Below the pieces are notes generated by a model. That model had not been told where the DNA came from. It ran no database searches and saw only the letters and a program-made list of their open reading frames with translations. Below are positions 27,624-35,697 of a stretch of 64,000 nt of DNA, piece by piece. The position numbers and the translations under genes were made by a program. The DNA lies in the NCBI RefSeq assembly GCF_001941625.1, contig NZ_CP016076.1, positions 1,302,001 to 1,366,000 of the forward strand, given 5' to 3'. Each line of letters begins with the position of its first letter. The first letter of the stretch is position 1. This stretch comes from Actinoalloteichus fjordicus (GTDB taxonomy: Bacteria; Actinomycetota; Actinomycetes; Mycobacteriales; Pseudonocardiaceae).

Positions 27624-28372
27624 ACACCACTCTGCTCGGTGACGTCGTCACCGTCTTCAGCCGCGAACTGCGTCCCGTGCTGCGCAGTCCCTTCTCGATC
27701 CTCGTCTCTCTCGTGCAGCCGCTGTTCTTCCTGGCGCTGTTCATGCCGCTGCTCCCGGAGGACGTCGGCGGCGACGTGGCGGCCCTCGCCTGGTTCGTCC
27801 CCGGCGTCATCGTGATGTCCTGTTTGTTTGGCACCTCCACCACCGGATCGAACCTCCAGTTCGAGATCCAGACCGGCTCGCACGAGCGACTGCTCGTCTC
27901 GCCGCTGCGCAGGCCCGCGCTGATCATCGGCCGGTCGCTCAAGGAGATCGTGCCGGTCTTCGCGCAGGCGGCGATCATCCTCCTCGTCGCGTTCCCACTC
28001 GGCTTCCGGCCGAACCTGCTGGGCGTGCTGGTCGGCCTGGTGATCCTCGGGGTCTTCTGCGTCGGGCTCGGTGCGCTGTCGTTCGCACTGGCCCTGGCCG
28101 CGCGGAATCAGGAGTGGATGTTCTGGACCGTGCAGCAGACGCTGCTGTTCCCGTTGATGCTGCTCGGCGGGATGCTGCTGCCGGTCGACGACGGTCCCGG
28201 CTGGCTACAGGCCGTCGCAGGCTTCAACCCGCTGTCCTACGTCGTCGAGGCGCAGCGGGCCCTGTTCGGCGGCGAGATCCTCTCCACGACGGTGGGCGCG
28301 GGCGCGGTCGCGGCCGGGTCGGTGGCCGCAGTCGGCCTGGTGGTCGGCGTGCGGGCGATGCGGCGGGCCTGA
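27620..28372 (+). CDS. ABC-2 type permease (DrrB-like)
   Basis: Membrane subunit of 250 residues with about six transmembrane segments (for example PLFFLALFMPLL, LAWFVPGVIVMSCLFG, AAIILLVAFPLGF, LVGLVILGVFCVGLGALSFALALA, TLLFPLMLLGGMLLPVD, AVAAGSVAAVGLVVGVRAM). The DrrB-like pattern PLRRPALIIGRSLKEIVPVFAQA lies at about 93-115. Start ATG overlaps the ATPase stop by 4 bases. It forms the exporter with the preceding gene. Confidence 0.92.
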   Translation: MNTTLLGDVVTVFSRELRPVLRSPFSILVSLVQPLFFLALFMPLLPEDVGGDVAALAWFVPGVIVMSCLFGTSTTGSNLQFEIQTGSHERLLVSPLRRPALIIGRSLKEIVPVFAQAAIILLVAFPLGFRPNLLGVLVGLVILGVFCVGLGALSFALALAARNQEWMFWTVQQTLLFPLMLLGGMLLPVDDGPGWLQAVAGFNPLSYVVEAQRALFGGEILSTTVGAGAVAAGSVAAVGLVVGVRAMRRA

Positions 28373-28741
28373 GAGCGGTTCGCGGACGGTTCCCGTTCGC
28401 CTGCGCGGCGACGGCGGTTCGAGCGGGTTCGCGCGGCGAATCCGTGATCGGCGGCGTGGTCGGTGCGGTGCTACTGGGCGAGACAGGACTTCGGTGCGCA
28501 GCGCCTTCCCCGGCACGGTCCTCGGCCGGGGCGGGCCTTCGGCGCCGAACCCGGCTGCACGGCGCGCGCCATCGCCTTGGCCCCGGAGAGACCGGACCTT
28601 CGCCGCCGTGCAGTCGGGCAGGGGCCTGTCCCTGGGCGAACACCAGGCTGACGATCTCGGCTGCCGGGGTCCGCCGGCCTGCTCCGGGTCGGAACGGGCG
28701 GCGCCGAATGCGGTGGCCGTCACTCGACGCCGGGGTACTTC
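28373..28741. other. Intergenic, no gene recognised
   Basis: About 370 bases between the convergent ABC permease and DUF397 genes. No conserved frame seen. Confidence 0.5.
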
Positions 28742-28936
28742 TCAGCCGATTCTGCTGGTCTTGACCGCGCCGAGGAACGTCGTGAAGGCGGAGTGATCGA
28801 CGAGCAGGGTGCCGCCGTCGCGGTTCTTGGTGTCGCGGATGCCGACTAAGCCGGGGGCATAGCCGATTTCGACGCAATCGGATGTGCTGCCACTACGCGA
28901 CGCCTTACGCCACGCCGTGAGGCGTACCGTCGTCAT
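28742..28936 (-). CDS. DUF397 domain protein
   Basis: Small protein of 64 residues with the full DUF397 pattern: WRKASRSGSTSDCVEIGYA, then IRDTKNRDGGTLLVDHSAFTTFL. These proteins are encoded beside XRE/DUF5753 regulators across actinobacteria and are thought to be their partners in regulation of development and secondary metabolism. Here it overlaps the 3' end of such a regulator by 32 bases, so the pair is co-transcribed. Confidence 0.92.
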   Translation of the reverse strand: MTTVRLTAWRKASRSGSTSDCVEIGYAPGLVGIRDTKNRDGGTLLVDHSAFTTFLGAVKTSRIG

Positions 28937-29777
28937 GTCCGTGCTCCATCTCCGTGAGGCGATGCCTGATCAGCTCTGCTGAGGCGGTGGCGCTGAGCGC
29001 CACATCACGAACTTTAGCTGCGGCCTCGATGTACTCGGCCACATCCTCGGCGTCGTCTTCGTCGAGGAACAGCCCCGACGCGCGGTGTTCGAGGTGCACG
29101 ACCGGATGTGTCTTCGGAAACTCCAGCACCACAAAGGAACCTTCCAACCCGTCGTGCCATTCGACGTCGAGCCGGACCACCTGAATGGTGATGTTCGGCC
29201 GGTCGGCCATCGTCAGCAGGTGTTGGAGCTGCGCGGCCATGACCTCGAAGCCTCCCAGCCGACGTAGCAGGACACCCTCGTCGATGATCGCGTGATAGGT
29301 GATCGCCGTCCTGTCCAAGATGGCCTGCCTGCCCATCCGCAATGCCACGCGGCCCTCGACCTGTGATTTCGGCACCCGGGCTCCACGCATGATGGCGCGG
29401 GCGTAATCGGCGGTCTGGAGCAGCCCAGGCACCAACAGCGGTGTGACCGTAGTGATCCGCTCAGCTGTCGACTCGAACTCGGCCATCGCCGTGATCTGCG
29501 GCAGCAGGCCGTCGATACCGACCTCCAGCCAGCGGGGTTGCAGGGCGTCTCGTGCCATCTGCACGATGCGCTCGCGTTCGCGGCCGGTGACGCTGAAAAC
29601 GGTGAGGATCGATGCGACGTCCTCGGGGCTGGCGAGACGTTTGCCGGTCTCGGTGTGACTCATGGTGGTCGGCGAGTACCCGATCGCCCTCCCTACTTCG
29701 GCCAGGGTGAGGCTGTGCTTCTTGCGAAGCTCGCGTAGCTCAGCGCCGATCGCGCGAGCAAGTGCTTTGGACGCCAT
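28905..29777 (-). CDS. XRE-family regulator with DUF5753 domain
   Basis: DNA-binding regulator of 290 residues. The HTH is at about 8-62 (IGAELRELRKKHSLTLAEVGRAIGYSP, MSHTETGKR). DUF5753 occupies about 95-275, with TVTPLLVPGLLQTADYARAIM, TYHAIIDEGVLLRR, NITIQVVRLD and VVHLEH. ATG 29777 has GGAGG 6 bases upstream. It is divergent from a mini-operon of small genes; two TTTGGCAAA repeats inside that operon's promoter are candidate binding sites. The DUF397 partner gene overlaps its end. Confidence 0.93.
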   Translation of the reverse strand: MASKALARAIGAELRELRKKHSLTLAEVGRAIGYSPTTMSHTETGKRLASPEDVASILTVFSVTGRERERIVQMARDALQPRWLEVGIDGLLPQITAMAEFESTAERITTVTPLLVPGLLQTADYARAIMRGARVPKSQVEGRVALRMGRQAILDRTAITYHAIIDEGVLLRRLGGFEVMAAQLQHLLTMADRPNITIQVVRLDVEWHDGLEGSFVVLEFPKTHPVVHLEHRASGLFLDEDDAEDVAEYIEAAAKVRDVALSATASAELIRHRLTEMEHGHDDGTPHGVA

Positions 29778-29815
29778 GTCCGCCTCCAGCGGTCGACTTT
29801 CACCCGGTTGAGCCG

Positions 29816-29852
29816 TTGAAAAACTTTGGCAAATAAGCGATATTTTGGCAAA
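29816..29852 (+). promoter_or_regulatory. Sigma-70-type promoter with two operator-like repeats
   Basis: TTGAAA (29816-29821), 17-bp spacer, GATATT (29839-29844) gives a credible promoter for the mini-operon starting at 29909. The 9-mer TTTGGCAAA occurs twice, at 29825-29833 in the spacer and at 29844-29852 at the -10/start, 19 bp apart. This arrangement suggests repression by a dimer on one face of the helix, perhaps by the divergent XRE regulator (inference). Confidence 0.55.
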
Positions 29853-29908
29853 GATAGCGTTTTCGCTGGTCGGAGTTGGCTCCGGCCAGACTGGAAAGGA
29901 GGCTACTC

Positions 29909-30121
29909 ATGCCGCGACAAGCCTTGAGCGGCGACCTGCACTCCCTCGTGGCCTTCGTGGCGCGGGGCGTCATCGACACTGGCCGCAGGAGGGACGACGA
30001 GCCGGGGCCGCCGCGTCTGCTTCGTAGTGCGCCCGGCATGCGCGGGGGGAAGACCGAGCGGCTCCTCTTCGGTTCCGCCTCCTCTGACCGCCTTTCGCCG
30101 CAGGGAGGTGACACCGCGTGA
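29909..30121 (+). CDS. Small hypothetical protein, first gene of mini-operon
   Basis: Basic, proline- and arginine-rich protein of 70 residues starting MPRQALSGDLHSLVAFVARG, unrecognised. The ATG is preceded by AAGGAGG at 6 bases, a near-perfect ribosome binding site, which argues that it is translated. Its TGA is shared with the GTG start of the next gene (GTGA). No transmembrane segment or known motif. Confidence 0.6.
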   Translation: MPRQALSGDLHSLVAFVARGVIDTGRRRDDEPGPPRLLRSAPGMRGGKTERLLFGSASSDRLSPQGGDTA

Positions 30122-30288
30122 TCGGCCTGATCGCCCTCGGCGTACTCCTGCTCGCCGCAGGATTTCCCCTCGCATTCTGGGGATATCGCCCGCCGCCTGT
30201 TCGAAGCGCACACGTCCGCAGCGTCGCTCTCGCGTCGATCCTGGCCCGGTTGACCGAGGAGCGACTGGCGATGGCGGTGCGGTTATGA
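30118..30288 (+). CDS. Small single-pass membrane protein
   Basis: Protein of 56 residues: a hydrophobic segment (VIGLIALGVLLLAAGFPLAF) followed by a basic cytoplasmic-type tail (YRPPPVRSAHVRSVALASIL). Starts at GTG 30118 with GGGAGGTGAC upstream and overlaps both neighbours by 4 bases (GTGA, ATGA). Function unknown. Confidence 0.6.
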   Translation: MIGLIALGVLLLAAGFPLAFWGYRPPPVRSAHVRSVALASILARLTEERLAMAVRL

Positions 30289-30827
30289 CCCGGCTGGATG
30301 CATCGTTTCTTGATACCGATACTCGGAGTGGCAACATGTTCGTCACCACGGGCGGGCACGGCGTGCTCGTCGAAGGAGTCCGCCCGGGGGCCGACCCCGT
30401 GCGGGCCGCGATCAGCGCGACGGACGCGGTCGACGTGCTCGACTCCCTGAAGTCCGGGCGGACGATCGACCTGCCCGCGATCAACGGCGTCACCGGCACC
30501 CGGCGGCTTCAGGTCCGGCCCCGTCCGGACGGGGTGGAGATCTCCATCCGCAGCCGAGCCGCGGTGCTGGGCCGCTGGTTCGTCTACGCCGATCGTGTCG
30601 CCGAGCTGGCCGACGCACTGCGCCGGGCGCTGACCGCCGCCCGCGCTACGAACGGCATGGACACCCCGAACGGCATCGACACCCCGAACAGGTCCGACAC
30701 CGCCGTCCGAGGTGCTGCCGATGTCCTCGTCGGGCTCGGCTCGGCTGCCGACGCCCCGCGTAGGGCGACTGCCCTGTCCGGCCATGTCGCGCCCGCCGCC
30801 GAGACCGCCTGCGGCGGCCGACGATGA
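30285..30827 (+). CDS. Hypothetical protein of the mini-operon
   Basis: Protein of 180 residues, not recognised. The N-terminal about 125 residues look folded (MFVTTGGHGVLVEGVR, IDLPAINGVTGTRRLQVRPR, VEISIRSRAAVLGRWFVYADRV); the rest is low complexity with a short repeat (NGMDTPNGIDTPNRSDT, from 18-bp DNA repeats around 30655-30700). It begins with ATGA overlapping the previous stop and ends the same way into the next gene. Confidence 0.65.
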   Translation: MTRLDASFLDTDTRSGNMFVTTGGHGVLVEGVRPGADPVRAAISATDAVDVLDSLKSGRTIDLPAINGVTGTRRLQVRPRPDGVEISIRSRAAVLGRWFVYADRVAELADALRRALTAARATNGMDTPNGIDTPNRSDTAVRGAADVLVGLGSAADAPRRATALSGHVAPAAETACGGRR

Positions 30828-31072
30828 CGGGCGGCCCCTGGTTCGTCCGTGCCGTCGAGGACGGGGGGACCCATCGCGCCGAGGCCGAATACTGGACCGC
30901 CGACGGCCGCGTCCGTATCCGTCCGGTGTGTGATTCGACGACGGTGTTCACCGCGCTGAACCGCGAGCCCGTCGCCGTGCCCTACTACGACGAGCAGCGG
31001 TGCCCGGTCTGCCTGGCCGCCGCACCGGAGCCCCGCACCACCCGGCCACGCCACCTGGCGGTCGTCCGATGA
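30824..31072 (+). CDS. Small hypothetical protein with CPVC motif
   Basis: Protein of 82 residues with an N-terminal sheet-like part (WFVRAVEDGGTHRAEAEYW) and a C-terminal CPVC pair that may bind zinc with other residues. Unrecognised. Overlaps neighbours by ATGA on both sides. Likely translated as part of the coupled operon. Confidence 0.6.
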   Translation: MTGGPWFVRAVEDGGTHRAEAEYWTADGRVRIRPVCDSTTVFTALNREPVAVPYYDEQRCPVCLAAAPEPRTTRPRHLAVVR

Positions 31073-31170
31073 GGACCCTCACGACGTGGACCGCCGTGGC
31101 GGTCGTGCATCGGTTGCGGGCGGCGCGGGTGCGGCCCTATGTCCGCGCGGTCACCGGGGGCAGGGGATGA
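31069..31170 (+). CDS. Very small basic protein (33 residues)
   Basis: MRTLTTWTAVAVVHRLRAAR and a further 13 residues; an amphipathic basic peptide. The ATGA overlaps at both ends put it in the same coupled chain as its neighbours, which is the only support for it being real. Confidence 0.45.
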   Translation: MRTLTTWTAVAVVHRLRAARVRPYVRAVTGGRG

Positions 31171-31754
31171 CGGGCGAGCGGGAGGTGACTGACCAGCCGA
31201 TGCTGCGCAGCCAGGACGCGCTTCCCGTCGTCGGATTGATCCTGGATCGACATCTGGTGTTCCTGGACGTCGGCGACTCGGTCCCCCTCGACGGCGACGT
31301 GGCCGAGACCCTGTGTCGGGCACGAGTGACCATCGGCCCGGCGCCCGCCGAGGTGCTGCCGGGCATTCCGGCCACCCACGTGGCCGATTGTGCGGACTGT
31401 CAGGCCGTCGCCGATGCAGGATGCCGGGCCGACCTCGAACCGGCGACGGCATCGGTCGGCGCCGAATCCGTGGTGCGGGCCTTCGTTCGGCGGGTCGGTG
31501 CCGTAGCGGTGCACATCGTCGAACTCGACTCCGCCCAGGATGCGCCGGAGGTCCTGGTTGCGCTCTGCGGACAGGTCTTCCCGGCGGGGGAGCCGCTCGA
31601 CAGGCTGTCGCTGGGGGACGGCGCCCCATGTTTTCGCTGCCTGCTGCGGTCGTTACCGGGCCTGACCCGGCCCCGCCGAGCCACCCGCGAGAGACAGACG
31701 CACCGCACCGGACGATCTTGTCGGCGTGATCGTTTCAGTGTCGATCAAATTTAG
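31167..31754 (+). CDS. Hypothetical protein, last gene of mini-operon
   Basis: Protein of 195 residues. It has two cysteine-containing parts (HVADCADCQAVADAGCRAD, about 72-91; CGQVF and CFRCLL, about 135-165) that could bind metal, with a beta-rich segment before them (LPVVGLILDRHLVFLDVGD). The family is unknown to me. ATG 31167 overlaps the previous stop; AGGGG lies just upstream. It ends near an AT-rich stretch at 31740-31770. Confidence 0.6.
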   Translation: MTGEREVTDQPMLRSQDALPVVGLILDRHLVFLDVGDSVPLDGDVAETLCRARVTIGPAPAEVLPGIPATHVADCADCQAVADAGCRADLEPATASVGAESVVRAFVRRVGAVAVHIVELDSAQDAPEVLVALCGQVFPAGEPLDRLSLGDGAPCFRCLLRSLPGLTRPRRATRERQTHRTGRSCRRDRFSVDQI

Positions 31755-31950
31755 TTGTCATTTCAACTAGAGTGGAGCGGGCTGATAGAGCGTATGGCTC
31801 CTCCCAGGCCGATGGCGGGCGGTGGTGCGAGCCCGGTCCCGCTGTCCCGGCCATCGGTCGGGTCGAGTCGGCGAGAGAGTAGCCCGCACTTGTCCGAGGT
31901 CCTGGCATCAGTCCGCCTGGTCGATGCCCCTGGGTGCCGGACGACCACGT

Positions 31951-33696
31951 TCAGAAGCGGAAGCCGAAGAGCCCGCCGTCCTCGTAGGAGTCCCGGAGCC
32001 TCGGATCGACCACGTAGGCCGCCGGCGCGAATCCGCGATTCTCCGCCTTCGCCAGGTCGTCCGAATTGATGCTCGCCACGTACTGCATGCCTTCGTGTCG
32101 GGCGACTTCTGCGGCGAGGCCCAGGGCTGCGGCGATCTGTCGATCGTCGACGCCGTCGAACAGGTGGCTGTCGTGAACGAGGAAATCAGGCCCCCGGCCT
32201 GCTCGGTGTGCTACCACGGCGACGGCGAGATCAAAACAGAAGATCTTCATGTTGAGGATGGCGCGGCTCGCGTCGTCATCGATCCTCGGGTTGATCTTCA
32301 GGCTGCTGCGCCCTGGCTCGATCACGAGGTACGCGCCTCGGACGTCGCTGTAGAGCCGCTGGGCGTATTCGTAGAACAGCAGCGTCGCCTGGGTGGTCTG
32401 CTCGCTGCGCTCAGCGAGGTCATCCGCGATCTCCTGAGTGAGCGCGTCGCGTTGCGCTGTGATCTCCCGTTTACTTGCCTCCAGCGTCTCCGCAGCCGCC
32501 AGCCGGTGTCGGAGCGAACCTAGGTCGGCCTCTTCCTTGGCCGAGGCCTGTTGGAGCAGGTTCAACGCCTCCAATGCGCCACCCTCGTTCAGTCTCCGCA
32601 GGATGTGGCGCTGTTCCTCGCCCAGGGCAGCACGCTCCGCTCGCCTGCTCGCCAGCCGGGCCCGAATCGTCCCCAGTTCCTGACTCAGATACGTTCTGCG
32701 ATTCCGGACCACCGCTTCGTGGAAGCTCCGGACGTCGGAGAACCGCTCGCGGATCTGGCCGTCGAAGACGATGCCCACCTCCGAATAGACGGTCTCCAGG
32801 TAGTCGATCTCGACATCGACGTCCTCGGTGAGCGCCGCTTCGAGTTGATCCAGGTTCTGCTGATCGATGGCGTCATCGATGCCGATCTGTTGGATTCGGC
32901 GAGTCAGCGCGTCTGCCGACTTCTTCAACTCCTCGTACTGCGGGACCACCCGGAAATCTCGGATCTGCTGTTCCAGATCGCGGATGCGGGATTCGGTGAC
33001 GGTGATCTGACCGCGCAGTTCTGCGGGCTTCCCGACGATTCGGCCCCAGACCGGATCGTCGACGGCCTTCTTGAGCTGCGTCCGCGTCGTCTCCCGATCC
33101 TTGAGCTCGTGATACCGGCTCGCGAGTCTCCAGTCGAGTCCGAGCAGGTAGGAGAGGTTGGTGCTTGCCTCGGTGTCACTCTGGCGGGAGACCGCCTTGA
33201 TCGGATCGTTGAAGCCGTGCGTGGAGACCCGGCGAATGAGAAAGGATAGTAGCGTTCGCCCGCTCACGCCGGGGTGCTCGGCAGGCAGGTGGAACAGTTC
33301 GGCCTCGATCAGCTGATTCCACTCCGCAATTTTGATTCGGCCGGTGGTGAGATCGAACAGCTGGCCCGCGCGAGCGCTGGATATGTCTGGTTCGAGGAGT
33401 ACATGGTCCGGCTGACTTCCGGTGCGGCGGACGACGAGCGGTGAATTCAGATGCGGCCAGTCGATGCCCAACTCGAAGATGACGCCACTCAGCCTCTTGT
33501 GCAGCGCAACGTGGTTGCGATCGGTTCGCGACCCGAGGAGAAAGTGCAACAGTTCCACCATGCTGGACTTGCCTGCGCCGTTCCTGCTGTCGGTCTCTGT
33601 CGACTGCGGGGTGGTATCGGCTACCAGCAGGTTCAGACCAGGCTGGAAGCGTAGCGACTTGAACTCAGGATAGTCGGCGCTGAGGTGCCGCAGCAT
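31951..33696 (-). CDS. ABC-3C system ATPase (DUF2326-type, SMC-like)
   Basis: SMC/RecN-like ABC ATPase of 581 residues. Walker A NGAGKSSMVELL is near residue 40 and the C-terminal part carries the conserved PDFLVHDSHLFDGVDDRQI (Walker B/D-loop region, about 505-523). Coiled-coil stretches fill about 210-275 and 330-430 (RIRDLEQQIRDF, SQELGTIRARLASRRAERAAL). This is the pattern of the ATPase of ABC-three-component (ABC-3C) conflict systems described by Aravind and co-workers. It overlaps the middle-component gene by 32 bases. The ATPase is thought to sense an invader signal and license the effector (established proposal). Confidence 0.85.
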   Translation of the reverse strand: MLRHLSADYPEFKSLRFQPGLNLLVADTTPQSTETDSRNGAGKSSMVELLHFLLGSRTDRNHVALHKRLSGVIFELGIDWPHLNSPLVVRRTGSQPDHVLLEPDISSARAGQLFDLTTGRIKIAEWNQLIEAELFHLPAEHPGVSGRTLLSFLIRRVSTHGFNDPIKAVSRQSDTEASTNLSYLLGLDWRLASRYHELKDRETTRTQLKKAVDDPVWGRIVGKPAELRGQITVTESRIRDLEQQIRDFRVVPQYEELKKSADALTRRIQQIGIDDAIDQQNLDQLEAALTEDVDVEIDYLETVYSEVGIVFDGQIRERFSDVRSFHEAVVRNRRTYLSQELGTIRARLASRRAERAALGEEQRHILRRLNEGGALEALNLLQQASAKEEADLGSLRHRLAAAETLEASKREITAQRDALTQEIADDLAERSEQTTQATLLFYEYAQRLYSDVRGAYLVIEPGRSSLKINPRIDDDASRAILNMKIFCFDLAVAVVAHRAGRGPDFLVHDSHLFDGVDDRQIAAALGLAAEVARHEGMQYVASINSDDLAKAENRGFAPAAYVVDPRLRDSYEDGGLFGFRF

Positions 33697-33943
33697 CGTC
33701 GACCCTCCTCTTGGTGAGTAGATCGTCCCGGAACTCGACTACACCCAGGGCGAAGAGCACGTCGAGCGAGAGGACGAACCAACCGAAGGAGATCGGAGCG
33801 GGGTGATGGTTGGCCGCCCGCCACTCGCGCAGCCTGCTCCAGGTCTGGCTGACGGTGAGCGGGGCGTCGAGCTGGCGGAGGATCTGGGCACCGACGGTGA
33901 CCAATGCCCGATCCGGCGCTATTCCCTTGGTCGGCAGGATCAT
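33665..33943 (-). CDS. ABC-3C system middle component
   Basis: Small helical protein of 92 residues with a winged-helix-like layout (VTVGAQILRQLDAPLTVSQTW, SRLREWRAANHHPAPISFGW, FVLSLDVLFALGVVEFRDD), as in middle components of ABC-3C systems. It lies between effector and ATPase genes, overlapping both (ATGA upstream, 32 bases downstream). Its job is presumably to link the two (inference). Confidence 0.75.
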   Translation of the reverse strand: MILPTKGIAPDRALVTVGAQILRQLDAPLTVSQTWSRLREWRAANHHPAPISFGWFVLSLDVLFALGVVEFRDDLLTKRRVDDAAAPQRRLS

Positions 33944-34893
33944 GTGGCTGCCTGTTCTGCGGTCGAACCTGACCAGTCTGCAGGCGGCGTCTCGAAGATG
34001 TGGCAGCGTTCGAAGAAGTACGCGAGTATTCCCCAGCCTGCCAGCGAGGTACTCGGCGTGGGAATCTTGTTCCCGTGGATGTGTTCCTGAAGGCGCGCGA
34101 TGATTTTCTCGGAGTCGCGGTGCTCGAGCTCGCGGCGGGCCTCGTCGTAGTAGGCGGTGAAGCCTGCGGCTACCTGGTCCTCTGCGTAGGCGTCAAGGCG
34201 GCCCTGAAAGTATGCGCTGATCAGGTGGGTGCTTCGCAGCCCTATCACGAGGAATTCGCGGACCTCATCGCCGAGTTCGTTGAATTCGATCTTCGCGGCA
34301 GGCGGCGGCTCGACTCGGCGAAACTGATCCGGTTGTGGTCGGTTGCTCCGAAGATGCTCGATCAGTGGTGCGAGGTCGCTGATGCCGAAGACGAGGTTCT
34401 CGATCGGGATCTGGCAGTCGAGCAGCTCTTCGATCGCGACGACATCGAGGACCATGGCTTTGTACCACAGTTTGTCCGGTCCTAGTTGCTGGAATTTGAC
34501 CGGGTGGTGGTCGAGCTGCGCCTGCTGAATCATCTTGCTGATCTCGGGATGTATTCCTCGTCGGCGATCGTTGTGCACGAAGACGAAGGTGGAGAACTGG
34601 CCTGATCGGTGTGTGACGGCACTGTTCAGGTCCTTGCGAAACTTCGACCTGACCTCCTCCGCGTTGAACACCTCGGGACCGTAGCAGGCGTAGAGACTTC
34701 CCTCGTGCAGACTGAGGCCATCAGCACCTCGGTCGCCGATGTTGCCGTGCGTTCGGACCGGCACATAGTCCGGTGCACTCAGCTCCATGAGGCGATGGAA
34801 GAACTTCTCGAACTCGGCGGTGTGGAGCTCCTCGACGACTTGCCGAAATCTCATCTTCGCGTAGATGCGTTGCACCGGCACCATCGCCCCCAC
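33940..34893 (-). CDS. ABC-3C effector: nuclease-like N-terminus and ABC-3C C-terminal domain
   Basis: First gene of the system, 317 residues. The N-terminal about 140 residues resemble a restriction-endonuclease-like fold: AEFEKFFHRLMELSAPDYV, then IGDRGADGLSLHEGSLYACYGPE, where the aspartate of ADG may be a metal ligand. The C-terminal half (LGDEVREFLVIGLRSTHLI, SLAGWGILAYFFERCHIFE) fits an ABC-3C C-terminal domain. Together the protein should cut nucleic acid when released by the ATPase (inference). ATG 34893 or the later ATG at residue 4 or 14 could be the start. Its stop overlaps the next start by ATGA. Confidence 0.7.
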   Translation of the reverse strand: MGAMVPVQRIYAKMRFRQVVEELHTAEFEKFFHRLMELSAPDYVPVRTHGNIGDRGADGLSLHEGSLYACYGPEVFNAEEVRSKFRKDLNSAVTHRSGQFSTFVFVHNDRRRGIHPEISKMIQQAQLDHHPVKFQQLGPDKLWYKAMVLDVVAIEELLDCQIPIENLVFGISDLAPLIEHLRSNRPQPDQFRRVEPPPAAKIEFNELGDEVREFLVIGLRSTHLISAYFQGRLDAYAEDQVAAGFTAYYDEARRELEHRDSEKIIARLQEHIHGNKIPTPSTSLAGWGILAYFFERCHIFETPPADWSGSTAEQAAT

Positions 34894-35019
34894 TGCGCCC
34901 CCTCCCGCTCGACCTTCCCCGCACTCGAACTTAGCGCCCGGCGATTGTGACGTCGAGTATCGGATCGATCACGCATCGGAACGACGCTGCTCGCTCGTCG
35001 TGTCGTGCTGCGCTCCGGC

Positions 35020-35066
35020 TTGACCGCTCCGCCCGCTCCATTTAATAATGAACGAGCAGTTATTAA
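35020..35066 (+). promoter_or_regulatory. Promoter and TetR operator candidate
   Basis: TTGACC (35020-35025), 18-bp spacer and AATAAT (35044-35049) form a credible promoter. A palindrome TTAATAA/TTATTAA (35042-35048 and 35060-35066) overlaps the -10, as expected for autorepression by the TetR protein encoded 14 bases further on. Confidence 0.6.
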
Positions 35067-35079
35067 TTGGGGAGGGCAG

Positions 35080-35697
35080 ATGGCGGGCAGGCCGCGCACG
35101 GTGAGCGAGGAACGGATCATGGCGGCGGTGGCCTCGGCGGTCGGGCGGGTGGGTCCCGTGCGGCTGACGCTGGCCGAGGTCGCGCGCGACGCCGAGGTGT
35201 CCACCGGGGTGCTGGTGCAGCGGTACGGCAGCAAGCGCGGCCTGCTGCTGGCGTTCATCGGCTCGGGGCTGGCCCAGCGGGCATTTCACGTGCCGATGCG
35301 TGCGGCCTTCGCCGAGGCACCGGACGATCCGGTGGAGGGCGTCATCCGGGCGGTGGCGGCCACCGTCGGGCCGGATCGCAGTCCGGACGAGTTCGCCAAC
35401 CACCTGGCGTTCCTGCATCTGGAGCTGGCCGACGAGGAGTTCCGCACGCTGCTCGGGGACTACGCCCGCGCGGTACAGGCGGAGCTGGCCCGGCTGTTGC
35501 GCACCGCCGTCGCGGCGGGGGCGATCAGCGAGGACATCGACGTCGATGCGCTGGCGGCTGCGCTGGACTCCGTCCGCAACGGCACGCAGATCACCTGGGC
35601 GATGACCAGGACGGGCCGTCTCGCCGATGCCGTGCGCCGCGACCTGACCATGCTGCTCGACCCGTACCGACGACGTGCCGAGGAGACGAAGCAGTGA
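35080..35697 (+). CDS. TetR-family transcriptional regulator
   Basis: Regulator of 205 residues. HTH at about 25-50 (LTLAEVARDAEVSTGVLVQRYGSKRGLLLAF). The C-terminal ligand-binding part is helical with no known family signature. ATG 35080 has GGGGAGGG just upstream. It shares GTGA with the dehydrogenase gene downstream and likely controls that gene through the AT-rich palindrome at its promoter. Confidence 0.93.
   Translation: MAGRPRTVSEERIMAAVASAVGRVGPVRLTLAEVARDAEVSTGVLVQRYGSKRGLLLAFIGSGLAQRAFHVPMRAAFAEAPDDPVEGVIRAVAATVGPDRSPDEFANHLAFLHLELADEEFRTLLGDYARAVQAELARLLRTAVAAGAISEDIDVDALAAALDSVRNGTQITWAMTRTGRLADAVRRDLTMLLDPYRRRAEETKQ

Noticed and set aside
28742-34893. Integrated mobile element (AICE or prophage)
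   Set aside because: No integrase, excisionase, replication or transfer gene and no att-like repeat was seen; only an accessory cluster can be claimed.
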